NCBI RefSeq assembly: GCF_014199935.1
Contig: NZ_JACHOP010000012.1
Coordinates: 62,001-126,000, forward strand
Direction of reading: 5' to 3'
DNA: 64,000 nucleotides
DNA from: Methylorubrum rhodinum
GTDB lineage: Bacteria; Pseudomonadota; Alphaproteobacteria; Rhizobiales; Beijerinckiaceae
Shown here: piece after piece, positions 43,079 through 51,233 of the stretch
Layout: the number at the start of each line of letters is the position of its first letter
How positions within the stretch are numbered: the stretch's first letter is position 1
Notes under the pieces: model-generated
Told to the model about the DNA's origin: nothing
Databases searched by the model: none
Seen by the model: only the letters and a program-made list of their open reading frames with translations
Program-made: the position numbers and the translations under genes

Positions 43079-45147
43079 GCGACCACCTGCGCCTCGCACA
43101 ATGCGCGGATTGCGGCCCGGAACGCGTGCGGGTCGCACTCCGCACAGATGCGGGCGAGGCCGCTTTCGCGCACGGCGCGCCACAGAGCGGCGTCCTCGTG
43201 CAGGCGGATCAGCGCGGCCGCGAAGGCCCCAGGGTCGCGCCAGTCGCGGGCGATCAGCCCGGTGCCGTCGGGCCAGCCGAGTTGTTCGGACAGGATCGGC
43301 GTGGCGAGGCAGGGCAGGCCGCGGGCGACCGCCTCGTGGACCTTGTGCGGGATGCCCGCGGCGAAGCGGGTCGGGGCCAGGAAGACGCGGGCGGCGTCGA
43401 GATGGGGTTCGGTGTGCGGCACTCGGCCGGTGATGCGCACGCCGTCGCGACGGAAGCGGTCTCGGATCGTGTCGGCGATCTCGCCGACGATGGTGAGCGT
43501 CGCGTCCGGCAGCGCGGCCCGCACCAGCGGCCAGACGCTCCCGAAGAACCAGTCGAGGGAATCGACGTTGGGCTGGCCCTCGCGGCCGAGCGCGCCGACG
43601 AAGACGAAGCCGGAGCGCTCGGCAAAATCCGGGGTCGGCCGGTCGGGCGGGGCGAGCGCGTGGCCGAGCACGGCAACGTTGCAGGCGGCGTAGCGCATGA
43701 GCACCCGCGCCTCGGCGGACGAGACGCAGACCACGGCGTCGGCGAGACCGAAGCGGCGCGACTCGCGCTCGGCCTGCCACGCGAGATCGGCCGCCACCGC
43801 ACTGCCGCCGGTGGCGGCCTCGGTGACGAAGTCGCGCAGCGAGAACAGGGCCTCCGAATCGAAGATCACCCGCGAGCGCACGAAGCCGCGCGGATCGAGG
43901 CCGAGCGCGTTCAGGGCCTGGAGCACGAACAGGATGTTGTGCGGACGGCTGACCCAGAGCACGTCGTAATGGTCGCGCCGCTCTTGGATGAGCCGGCCAA
44001 AACCCTCGTCGCCGCCCGCGTGGTGGATCTCGATGCGCTCGTCGAGGTCGCGGTAGCGCTGCGCCTCCTCGGCATCCGCCCCGTAATTGGGGAAGAAGGT
44101 CACGCTGTAACCGAGCCCCGCCATGGCGTTGAGGATCGCGTTGGCCCGCGGCAGGCCGGCGCCGAGATCGAGATGGGGCACCCGGTCGTCGACGTAGAGC
44201 ACCCGCAGCCGCCAGGGGTCGTGGTCGAGGCTCGCCCCCGCCCGCGGCTGCGGCCCCTGCGCGAACAGGTTTTCGCGATGGCGGTCGAGGAAGCGGGCAC
44301 GGTTGCGGTCGAGCAGCGCCTCCACCGCCTCGCGCTTGGCGCTGGTGGCGTTCTCGTAGTGGATCGCGGTGGCCCGCGGCTGCACCAGCACGCGCCACCC
44401 CGCCTGATGGCAGCGCAGGCAGAGATCGGTGTCCTCGTAATAGGCCGGGGCGAAGAGCGGATCGAAGCCGCCGAGTTTTTGGAACAGGGCGCGCTCGATC
44501 ATCAGCACGGCGCCGGACACGTAGCCGACATCGCGGGTCGCGGCATGCTCGGGGGCCAGCGGGTCGGGGTCACCGCGCCCGTTGGGATAGGTGAGCGCGG
44601 CATCGTCGCGAAAGCCCGCGCCGGACTCTTGAAGATATCCTCCGGGGAAGACGAGGCGCGCGCCGACGATGCCGACCTCCGCATGATCCCGGAACGTCGC
44701 CGTCATGGCGGCGAGGGCGCCGGGCATCAGATCGACATCGGGGTTGAGGAACAGGAGGAGGCGCCCCCGCGCGCCTGCCGCGCCCGCGTTGCAGGCCGGC
44801 CCGAAGCCGGTGTTCTCCTCGTTCTCGATCAGCGTCACGCCGTCGAGGCGGGGATAGAGGCTGCGGGTCTCTCGGCTCGAGGCGTTGTCGACGAGGATCA
44901 CCTCGAAGGTCACGCCCGCGAGCGCTTGGCCCGCGCAGAGCCGGTAGAGGGTGAGCGCCAGGAGATGGCGGGCGTCGCGCGCCACGATCACCACCGACAC
45001 GTCCGGTTCGGGCTCGGGCCGGAAGGCGAGGCGCACGCCGTTGCGGTGGATCGCCTCCCAGATCAGCGCGGCCTCGACCAAGGCGGCACGGCGGCCGATG
45101 CCGGGATCGACGGTGTCGAGGCGGGGAATGACGGGCGTGTCGCTCAC
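43075..45147 (-). CDS. Bifunctional glycosyltransferase (GT2 + GT4 domains)
   Basis: 690 residues. The N-terminal half is a GT-A (GT2) domain: DVSVVIVARDARHLLALTLYRL, EVILVDNASS, NTGFGPACNAGAAGARGRLLLFLNPDVDLM (DxD-like NPDVD), GGFDPLFAPAYYEDTDLCLR. The C-terminal half is GT-B (GT4): RVLYVDDRVPHLDLGAGLPRA at its start, and FVFVGALGREGQPNVDSLDWFF, FLAPTRFAAGIPHKVHEAVARGLPCLAT. Likely builds two linkages of a surface polysaccharide. Coupled by ATGA overlaps to both neighbours. Confidence 0.88.
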   Translation of the reverse strand: MSDTPVIPRLDTVDPGIGRRAALVEAALIWEAIHRNGVRLAFRPEPEPDVSVVIVARDARHLLALTLYRLCAGQALAGVTFEVILVDNASSRETRSLYPRLDGVTLIENEENTGFGPACNAGAAGARGRLLLFLNPDVDLMPGALAAMTATFRDHAEVGIVGARLVFPGGYLQESGAGFRDDAALTYPNGRGDPDPLAPEHAATRDVGYVSGAVLMIERALFQKLGGFDPLFAPAYYEDTDLCLRCHQAGWRVLVQPRATAIHYENATSAKREAVEALLDRNRARFLDRHRENLFAQGPQPRAGASLDHDPWRLRVLYVDDRVPHLDLGAGLPRANAILNAMAGLGYSVTFFPNYGADAEEAQRYRDLDERIEIHHAGGDEGFGRLIQERRDHYDVLWVSRPHNILFVLQALNALGLDPRGFVRSRVIFDSEALFSLRDFVTEAATGGSAVAADLAWQAERESRRFGLADAVVCVSSAEARVLMRYAACNVAVLGHALAPPDRPTPDFAERSGFVFVGALGREGQPNVDSLDWFFGSVWPLVRAALPDATLTIVGEIADTIRDRFRRDGVRITGRVPHTEPHLDAARVFLAPTRFAAGIPHKVHEAVARGLPCLATPILSEQLGWPDGTGLIARDWRDPGAFAAALIRLHEDAALWRAVRESGLARICAECDPHAFRAAIRALCEAQVVA

Positions 45148-47156
45148 GACGCCTCCAGGCTGATGCGGCCGACGCCGTCATCGGTGAGCAGTAGGAGGCG
45201 GCGCGCGCCCGCGGGCGGCTGCGCTTCGGCGCGCAGGCCCAGGCTCACCGGAACCGGGGCAGGCAGGCGGCCGGTAAGGTCGGCGTAGGCGCCGGACGAG
45301 CGGATCTGCAGCGGCGTGACGCGCTCCAGGCGCAGTTCAGTTGCGCTGTCCTCGCCGATCAGGAAGGCCGCGGTCGGATGAGCGCCGGAGGCCAGCACGC
45401 CGGGAAGCCCAGTCGCGATCTCGATTCGCTCGCCGGCCCGCCCGACGATCCGGCCCACCGCCTCCCAATCCGCCGCCATGTCGGCGAAGGCCAGCGCCAG
45501 GGCGGTGCGGGCAGCGGGGAGCAGCGCGCGGCTGCGCACCCATTCGGGCGAGAGCGCGACATCGAGCGCGCCGAGGCGGGGCACCGGCCCCTCCGCTTGC
45601 GCCGCCCGCGCGAACCAGCGCCGCCGCTCCGGCGCGTAGGACGCAGCGTTTCCGTCACCGGGGCGCCGCTCGATGGCGACGAGGATGCCGAGGTCGGGAT
45701 CGGTGGCGGGACGGGAGCGGGCGGAGTGTTCGCCGGTGATCGTGATGCCGCCACCGGTGAGGACGATGTTTTCGGGTGAGGCGGACGCGCCGTGCGCATC
45801 CCCTCTCCCCGCACGCGGGGAGAGGACTTCGGCGACCCCGTCGTCGCCGAAGTGAACCGGCAGGCGATGGTGAGGGGGCGTTGTAGGATGAGTCTCATCG
45901 GGCAAGGCCCCCTCACCATCGCTGCCGCTCGTCGCAATGACGACAAGGTCATCGCGACCCTCTCCCCGCGTGCGGGGAGAGGGGGCACCTCTGCCTTCGT
46001 GGTGAGAAACGAGAAGTCCGATCAGCTCGGCTTCCGCTGTCTCCGCCGCGTCCGCGTAGCGTGCAAACAGCCGCTCGCTCGCCGCCGTCAGCCGAGCCAA
46101 CGCTTGCCCGTCCTCCACCACAGCCAGCACCGTCGCCTTCACCTCCTCGGCGTCGCGGCAGCGATGGGCCGGGTCTTCCGGCTCGAAGCCCTCCAGGCCG
46201 ATCTCGGTGCCGATCACCGGGCGGCCGTAGGACAGGGCCTCGCCGACCTTCATCTTCAGCCCCGAGCCCATCAGCATCGGCGCCACGACGAGGTCGGCCT
46301 GCGCGTAGAAATCCGCGAGGCTGTCGAGATAGCCGAGGAGCCGCACGCCCGGCCCCTCGAGGCCGGCAAGGCTGCGGCAGATCTCGCCGGCGATGACGAG
46401 TTCGGGCCGGTCCGGCGTCCAGCCTTGCGCCCAGGCGCGGGCGAAGCGGCCGATGGAGAACAGGTTGGGGTCGTTGCCGTGGCCGAGGAAGCCGATGCGG
46501 GCGACCCGTTCCGGCACCGCGAAGGGTCGTTGCGGAGGAAACAGCGGCGGCAGCAGTAGGACGCGGGCCGGGGAAATCTCGGCGAAGTGGCGCGCCTCCG
46601 CCGCCTGGATCGCCAGCACCACGTCGGCGCGGGCAAGGCCCGCCGCCTCGCCGGCCGCGTCGGTGTAGAAGAAGTTCGGCTCGGCGCGGAACGGCCGGTA
46701 CTGGGTCTGGCGATCCGCGAAGCGGTCGTGGGTGTCGATCAGCCTCAGCACGCCCGGCGGCACCCGCTCGAGCGCGGCCGAAAGAAAGACGTAATTCACC
46801 AGCGCGGCGCGGGTCTCGGGATATTGCGAAAAGTACCAGGCGACGAACTCGCCGGCTTCCGCCGGGCACCATTCGTCGATGCCGAAGCAGGGCGCGCGCG
46901 TCTTGAGCGGGATGACGGCACGCGGCTCGATCAGGAAGACGTTTCGGAACGTCTCCTCCATCGCCGAGAGGTCGGTCGGCGGGTGCTGGCCGAAGCGGCG
47001 ATAGACCTGATCCTCGTGGGCGAGATAGGCGAGATCGACCGCGAAGCCGCCGCGGGCCAGAGCCTCGCAGGTGGCGACGAGCCGGCGGCGGTTGCCCGCG
47101 CTCGCAGGCGCGGCGGGCATCGGCGCGAGGACGAGGACGGCCGGTTCGCGCGCCAT
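45144..47156 (-). CDS. Glycosyltransferase (GT4-like) carrying an in-frame palindromic repeat
   Basis: 670 residues from ATG 47156. Residues ~1-385 form a GT-B transferase: VLVLAPMPAAPASAGNRRRL, RLIDTHDRFADRQTQYR, RIGFLGHGNDPNLFSI, VRLLGYLDSLADFYAQADLVVAPMLMGSGLKMKVGEALSYGRPVIGT. Residues ~389-454 are low-complexity sequence encoded by a palindromic repeat (45795-45990). The last ~200 residues are a separate domain of unknown function. ATGA overlaps join it to both neighbours. The repeat has not broken the frame. Confidence 0.83.
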   Translation of the reverse strand: MAREPAVLVLAPMPAAPASAGNRRRLVATCEALARGGFAVDLAYLAHEDQVYRRFGQHPPTDLSAMEETFRNVFLIEPRAVIPLKTRAPCFGIDEWCPAEAGEFVAWYFSQYPETRAALVNYVFLSAALERVPPGVLRLIDTHDRFADRQTQYRPFRAEPNFFYTDAAGEAAGLARADVVLAIQAAEARHFAEISPARVLLLPPLFPPQRPFAVPERVARIGFLGHGNDPNLFSIGRFARAWAQGWTPDRPELVIAGEICRSLAGLEGPGVRLLGYLDSLADFYAQADLVVAPMLMGSGLKMKVGEALSYGRPVIGTEIGLEGFEPEDPAHRCRDAEEVKATVLAVVEDGQALARLTAASERLFARYADAAETAEAELIGLLVSHHEGRGAPSPRTRGEGRDDLVVIATSGSDGEGALPDETHPTTPPHHRLPVHFGDDGVAEVLSPRAGRGDAHGASASPENIVLTGGGITITGEHSARSRPATDPDLGILVAIERRPGDGNAASYAPERRRWFARAAQAEGPVPRLGALDVALSPEWVRSRALLPAARTALALAFADMAADWEAVGRIVGRAGERIEIATGLPGVLASGAHPTAAFLIGEDSATELRLERVTPLQIRSSGAYADLTGRLPAPVPVSLGLRAEAQPPAGARRLLLLTDDGVGRISLEAS
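45795..45990. repeat. Composite palindromic element inside a glycosyltransferase gene
   Basis: About 200 bases bounded by two near-identical palindromes: 45802-45825 (CCTCTCCCCG..CGGGGAGAGG) and 45957-45982 (same arms). Between them are a 10-bp perfect hairpin (45826-45853, arms ACTTCGGCGA/TCGCCGAAGT) and a 16-bp perfect pair (45864-45879 with 45907-45922, GCGATGGTGAGGGGGC and complement). The whole unit stays in frame and codes for a linker rich in Gly, Ser, His and Arg. Confidence 0.85.
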
Positions 47157-47809
47157 CACGCGGCCCGGACGGCGAGCGGCACGAAGCCGTGAGCGTGGAG
47201 CGCGAAGGCGGCCCGGGCACTCATCGGAGGGGTGCCCCAAAGTGGATCGAGGACAAGACCGACCCGTGGCCCGCCCGCGAAACCGAGCCGCGCGCACTTC
47301 ACCCGGGCGCAACCCCAGCCGGCTTCGGAGCGGAGGAGCAGGGCGTGCGGGACGTCCTTGCCGGTGAGCGCGTAGCCCGATGCCTCGGGAATCAGCGCCG
47401 GCGCGTCGGCGGCGGGCGTGAAGGCGGCGAGTGCCGTCTCGACCAAGGGGAGCAACCCGGCCAGCACGGTGAGGCCGCTCGGGCCGGCCGAGAGCAGGGC
47501 GCGGGCGAGGAGCGCTCGCTCCGCCGCGCTCAGGACATCCGGCGCGCGGGGTTCAGGGCGGATCGGGATGTCGCGGAAATGGGTGGCGAGGGTGAGGTCA
47601 CCGCCGGGTATGCCTTCGAGGGCGAGCAGGCAGACGGGGCCGCCCACGGCGCCCTCCTCCATGCCGGAAAAGGCCCAGGTCGCGAGCGTCACGCCCTCGG
47701 GCGCCGCGATGCCGAGTGGGATCGGCAGGGCCGGCGGCAGGGGGAAGCGGAGCACGGCGGTGCCTTGGGAGCCGGCGAAGAGCCGGCCCGGCGTCGGATC
47801 GGGGCTCAT
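47156..47809 (-). CDS. Hypothetical protein, first gene of the glycosyltransferase operon
   Basis: About 217 residues, soluble, Ala/Leu/Pro-rich (RLFAGSQGTAVLRFPLPPALPIPLG; LLALEGIPGGDLTLATHFRDI). No family recognised. ATG 47809 is taken as start; an in-frame GTG at 47824 is possible. Its stop overlaps the next start by four bases (ATGA), the same junction as in the rest of the operon, so it belongs to the glycan cluster. Its weak resemblance in style to the C-terminal domain of the following protein could not be tested. Confidence 0.65.
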   Translation of the reverse strand: MSPDPTPGRLFAGSQGTAVLRFPLPPALPIPLGIAAPEGVTLATWAFSGMEEGAVGGPVCLLALEGIPGGDLTLATHFRDIPIRPEPRAPDVLSAAERALLARALLSAGPSGLTVLAGLLPLVETALAAFTPAADAPALIPEASGYALTGKDVPHALLLRSEAGWGCARVKCARLGFAGGPRVGLVLDPLWGTPPMSARAAFALHAHGFVPLAVRAA

Positions 47810-47840
47810 GCGGGAAGCGGACACCGTCCCACCCGCGCCC

Positions 47841-47947
47841 TCATCCTGAGGAGGCGGCGCGTAGCGTCGCCCTCGAAGGAGGGCTCCAGGGATCGCGCGG
47901 CTGGCTGGAGCCCTCCTTCGAGGCTGCTGCGCAGCACCTCAGGATGA
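47841..47947. repeat. Nested palindromic repeat between operons
   Basis: Outer 11-bp arms TCATCCTGAGG (47841) and CCTCAGGATGA (47937) enclose inner perfect 19-bp arms beginning CCTCGAAGGAGGG (47871-47889) and their complement (47905-47923). The CATCCTGAGG...CCTCGAAGG combination is a dispersed repeat frequently seen in alphaproteobacterial genomes. It lies in the gap between the M20 peptidase and the glycosyltransferase operon, both on the minus strand, and may shape the transcript boundary. Confidence 0.9.
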
Positions 47948-47978
47948 GGGGGATGGGTGGGATGATGCTGTGTTCGCA

Positions 47979-49370
47979 TCAGCCCCGCGCGTCCGCGAGC
48001 GCCTGGAGGATGCGCGCCCAGGAGCGGGTGCCCTTGTGGAAGCTCGACAGCTCGTACTTCTCGTTGGGCGAGTGGATGCGGTCGTCGTCGAGGCCGAAGC
48101 CGATCAGCAGGGTATCGAGACCGAGGATGCGCTTGAAATCGCCGACGATCGGGATCGAGCCGCCGGCCCCCACGGCCACCGCCTCGCGGCCCCATTCCTC
48201 GGCCAGCGCCCGCTTGGCGGCGTCGAGCTGCGGCATGTCGTAGGGGAGCGCCACGGCGCGCGAGCCCTTGTAGCAGATCACCTCCACCGAGCAGTCGGCA
48301 GGCACCCGCTCGCGCACGAAGGCCTCGAAGGTCTTGGCGAGCTTTTCCGGGTCCTGATCGTCGACGAGACGGAACGAGACCTTGGCCGAGGCCTGGGAGG
48401 CGATGACAGTCTTGGTCCCCTCCCCCGTATAGCCGCCGATGATGCCGTTGACGTCGCAGGCCGGGCGCGACTGGATCAGCTCGATCGGCAGCCGCCCGCG
48501 CTCTCCCGCGGGTTCTTTGAGGCCGATGGGACCCAAGAACTTTTCCGGGGTGAGGCCGAGGCCGCGCCATTGCTCCACGAGGTCGGCCGGCGGCTCGCGC
48601 ACCCCCTCGTAGAAGCCCGGCAGGGTCACCCGGCCGTCGTCGTCGTGCAAAGCCGCGAGGATCTTGGAGAGGACGTGGATCGGATTGGCCGCCGCGCCGC
48701 CGAAGAAGCCCGAATGCAGGTCGCGGTCGGCACAGGTGACCTTGACCTCGAAATAGGCCAAGCCCCGCAGCGAGGTGGTGATCTGCGGGGTCTCCCGGTC
48801 CCACATGCCGGTGTCGCAGACCAGCGCCACGTCGGCCTTCAGGCGTTCGCGGTTCTGCGCGACCCATTCGGGCAGCCCTTGAGAGCCGTTCTCCTCCGCG
48901 CCCTCGACGAGGATGGTGACGCCGACCGGCAGGTCGCCGTTCATGGCCAGATGCGCCCGGCAGGCCTCGACGAAGGTCATCACCTGACCCTTGTCGTCCG
49001 ACGCCCCCCGCGCGACGATTTTTTTGGAGTCACCATCGCCGGCCAGACGCGGCTCGAACGGCGGCGTCTGCCACAGGTTCAGCGGGTCCACCGGCTGCAC
49101 GTCGTAATGGCCGTAGAACAGCACGTGCGGGACGCCCGGCTTGGGGCGGTGCGCCAGCACGACCGGATGCAGCGAGGTCTCCTCCACGCTGGTCTCGAAG
49201 CCGAGCGCGGTCAGGGTGCCTTCGAGCCAGCGGGCCGCCTCGCGGCACTGGCCGGCATAGGCCGGATCGGTCGAGATCGACGCGATGCGCAACCACGCGA
49301 ACAGCCGCTCCAGCGCGCCGTCGAGGTCGCGGTCGATGTCGTTGAGGACGGGATCGAGCGTCGCGGACAT
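47979..49370 (-). CDS. M20-family metallopeptidase (dipeptidase)
   Basis: 463 residues from ATG 49370. Zinc-site motifs in order: VLFYGHYDVQPVDPLNLW (His, Asp), ARGASDDKGQ (bridging Asp), VEGAEENGS (catalytic and metal Glu), CDTGMWDRE (Asp), with a final His in DRIHSPNEKYELSSFHKGTRSW. The dimerisation domain lies between (DRDLHSGFFGGAAANP). Similar to cytosolic nonspecific dipeptidases and carnosinase-like enzymes. Peptide specificity cannot be read from the sequence. Confidence 0.92.
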   Translation of the reverse strand: MSATLDPVLNDIDRDLDGALERLFAWLRIASISTDPAYAGQCREAARWLEGTLTALGFETSVEETSLHPVVLAHRPKPGVPHVLFYGHYDVQPVDPLNLWQTPPFEPRLAGDGDSKKIVARGASDDKGQVMTFVEACRAHLAMNGDLPVGVTILVEGAEENGSQGLPEWVAQNRERLKADVALVCDTGMWDRETPQITTSLRGLAYFEVKVTCADRDLHSGFFGGAAANPIHVLSKILAALHDDDGRVTLPGFYEGVREPPADLVEQWRGLGLTPEKFLGPIGLKEPAGERGRLPIELIQSRPACDVNGIIGGYTGEGTKTVIASQASAKVSFRLVDDQDPEKLAKTFEAFVRERVPADCSVEVICYKGSRAVALPYDMPQLDAAKRALAEEWGREAVAVGAGGSIPIVGDFKRILGLDTLLIGFGLDDDRIHSPNEKYELSSFHKGTRSWARILQALADARG

Positions 49371-49689
49371 GGGCTCCTCGCGGACGAGCCGATCCGCTGT
49401 GCTGCCTCGGTGAATCACTTAGGGATCACCACGAGCACCGAACCGGCGTTGTGTTCGCCGGAGCTAACATCGCCGTGCCGCTACGGAAAGCCTCACCGCG
49501 CAGCGTCCGACGATCCACCGAGAGGTGGCCGATCCGTGATCGACCACCCGGAACGGCTCCACCTTGGAACGGTTATGGAAACGACCCGGCGCGGGCTCGC
49601 CCGCCCTCCCATGACGCGAACCCCTGCCCGGCCCCGGGAGATCATCCTCGGGGCGGCCGCGGGGCGCCGCCTCGCCACGGACACCATCC
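49371..49689. other. Divergent intergenic region
   Basis: About 320 bases between the divergent M20 peptidase and paoA-type genes. No convincing gene, terminator or palindrome was seen; it should hold two divergent promoters, but no clear consensus was recognised. Confidence 0.5.
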
Positions 49690-50214
49690 ATGCTCATCGA
49701 CAGCGGTTCGCCCGGCGCAGTCGGGACCATCGGCATCAGCCTGACCCTCAACGGCGAGCGCCGCGAGATCCAGGTGGCGCCCTGGACCACGCTTCTCGAC
49801 CTCCTGCGCGAGCGGCTCGACCTCACCGGCACGAAGAAGGGCTGCGACCATGGCCAGTGCGGCGCCTGCACGGTGCTGGTCAACGGCACGCGCATCAATT
49901 CCTGCCTCGCGCTCGCGGTGATGCAGGACGGGGCCGAGATCACCACCGTCGAGGGGCTGGCGAGCCTCGCCGCGCGCGAGGGCAAGAACAGCCTCCACCC
50001 GATCCAGGAGGCGTTCGTCGAGCACGACGCGTTCCAGTGCGGCTACTGCACGCCGGGCCAGCTCTGCTCCTCGGTCGGCCTGATGAACGAGGGCCACGCC
50101 CATTCCCGTGACGAGATCCGCGAGGCGATGAGCGGCAACATCTGCCGCTGCGGCGCCTACACCAACATCGTCGATGCCATCGAGGACGTGATGCAACAGG
50201 GAGGCGCCCGATGA
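49690..50214 (+). CDS. paoA: Aldehyde oxidoreductase, 2Fe-2S subunit (PaoA/YagT type)
   Basis: 174 residues with two [2Fe-2S] clusters: CDHGQCGACTVLVNG (plant-type, with a further Cys in INSCLAL) and FQCGYCTPGQLCSS followed by GNICRCGAYTNI. Small electron-transfer subunit of a xanthine-dehydrogenase-family enzyme. E. coli PaoA carries a twin-arginine signal; none is visible here, so this enzyme may be cytosolic. It overlaps the next gene by four bases (ATGA). Confidence 0.92.
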   Translation: MLIDSGSPGAVGTIGISLTLNGERREIQVAPWTTLLDLLRERLDLTGTKKGCDHGQCGACTVLVNGTRINSCLALAVMQDGAEITTVEGLASLAAREGKNSLHPIQEAFVEHDAFQCGYCTPGQLCSSVGLMNEGHAHSRDEIREAMSGNICRCGAYTNIVDAIEDVMQQGGAR

Positions 50215-51224
50215 ACCGCTTCGATTACGTCCGCCCGAACACCGTGGCGGAGGCGGTGCAGGCGCTCGGCGCCGACCCGGCGGCCCGCTTCATCGCGGGC
50301 GGCACCAACCTGATCGACCTGATGAAGTACGATGTCGAGCGGCCGGGCCGGCTCGTGGACATCACCCGCCTGCCGCTGCGCGACATCGAGGAGCGGGACG
50401 GCGGGCTTCGCATCGGCGCTCTGGTGACGAACGCCACGGTCGCCTACGACGCGCAGGTAAAGGAGCGCTACCCGCTCCTGTCGAGCGCGATCCTGGCCGG
50501 GGCCTCGGCGCAGCTACGCAACGCCGCCTCGACCGGCGGCAACCTGCTGCAGCGCACCCGCTGCTACTACTTCTACGATACGGCCACGCCCTGCAACAAG
50601 CGCGAGGCGGGCACCGGTTGCAGCGCCATCGGCGGCGTCAACCGCATCCACGCGATCCTCGGCGCCAGCGAGCACTGCATCGCGACACACCCCTCCGACA
50701 TGTGCGTTGCGCTCGCCGCGCTCGAGGCCGTGGTGCAGGTGAGCGGGCCGAACGGCGACCGTTCGATCCCGATCGCCAAATTCCATCGCCTGCCCGGCGA
50801 CGATCCGGCCAAGGACACCAACCTCGCGCCCGGCGAGATCATCGTTGCGGTCGATCTTCCGGCGAAGTCGTTTGCCGCGAACTACACCTACCTGAAGCTG
50901 CGCGACCGGCTGTCCTATGCCTTTGCGCTGGTCTCGGTCGCCGCCGCGCTCGAACTCGATGGGCAAACGATCCGCACCGCCCGGCTCGCGCTCGGCGGCG
51001 TCGCCCACAAGCCGTGGCGCAATCAGGAGGCCGAGGCGCTGCTCCAGGGCAAGCCGGCCACCCGCGAGACCTTCGCGGCGGCTGCCGACCTGATCCTTCG
51101 GGAGGCCAAGCCGCAATCGACCAACGGCTTCAAGATCGAGCTGGCGCGCCGCGCCATCGTCCGCGGCCTGGAGCAGGCCGCTTCCGGCACGCCCCAGTCC
51201 CAGTCCGACAAGCGCATCCAGTAA
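50211..51224 (+). CDS. paoB: Aldehyde oxidoreductase, FAD-binding subunit (PaoB/YagS type)
   Basis: 337 residues. The FAD-binding segment is ADPAARFIAGGTNLIDLMKYDVERP near residue 22-46; QLRNAASTGGNLLQRTRCYYFYDTATPCNKREAGTGCSAIGG includes the Cys-rich loop that holds an extra [4Fe-4S] cluster in PaoB. The C-terminal CO_deh_flav_C domain follows (TYLKLRDRLSYAFALVSVAAAL). Passes electrons between the iron-sulfur subunit and the acceptor. The [4Fe-4S] loop places it with PaoABC and not with ordinary xanthine dehydrogenases. Confidence 0.92.
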   Translation: MNRFDYVRPNTVAEAVQALGADPAARFIAGGTNLIDLMKYDVERPGRLVDITRLPLRDIEERDGGLRIGALVTNATVAYDAQVKERYPLLSSAILAGASAQLRNAASTGGNLLQRTRCYYFYDTATPCNKREAGTGCSAIGGVNRIHAILGASEHCIATHPSDMCVALAALEAVVQVSGPNGDRSIPIAKFHRLPGDDPAKDTNLAPGEIIVAVDLPAKSFAANYTYLKLRDRLSYAFALVSVAAALELDGQTIRTARLALGGVAHKPWRNQEAEALLQGKPATRETFAAAADLILREAKPQSTNGFKIELARRAIVRGLEQAASGTPQSQSDKRIQ

Positions 51225-51233
51225 GGAGCTGCC

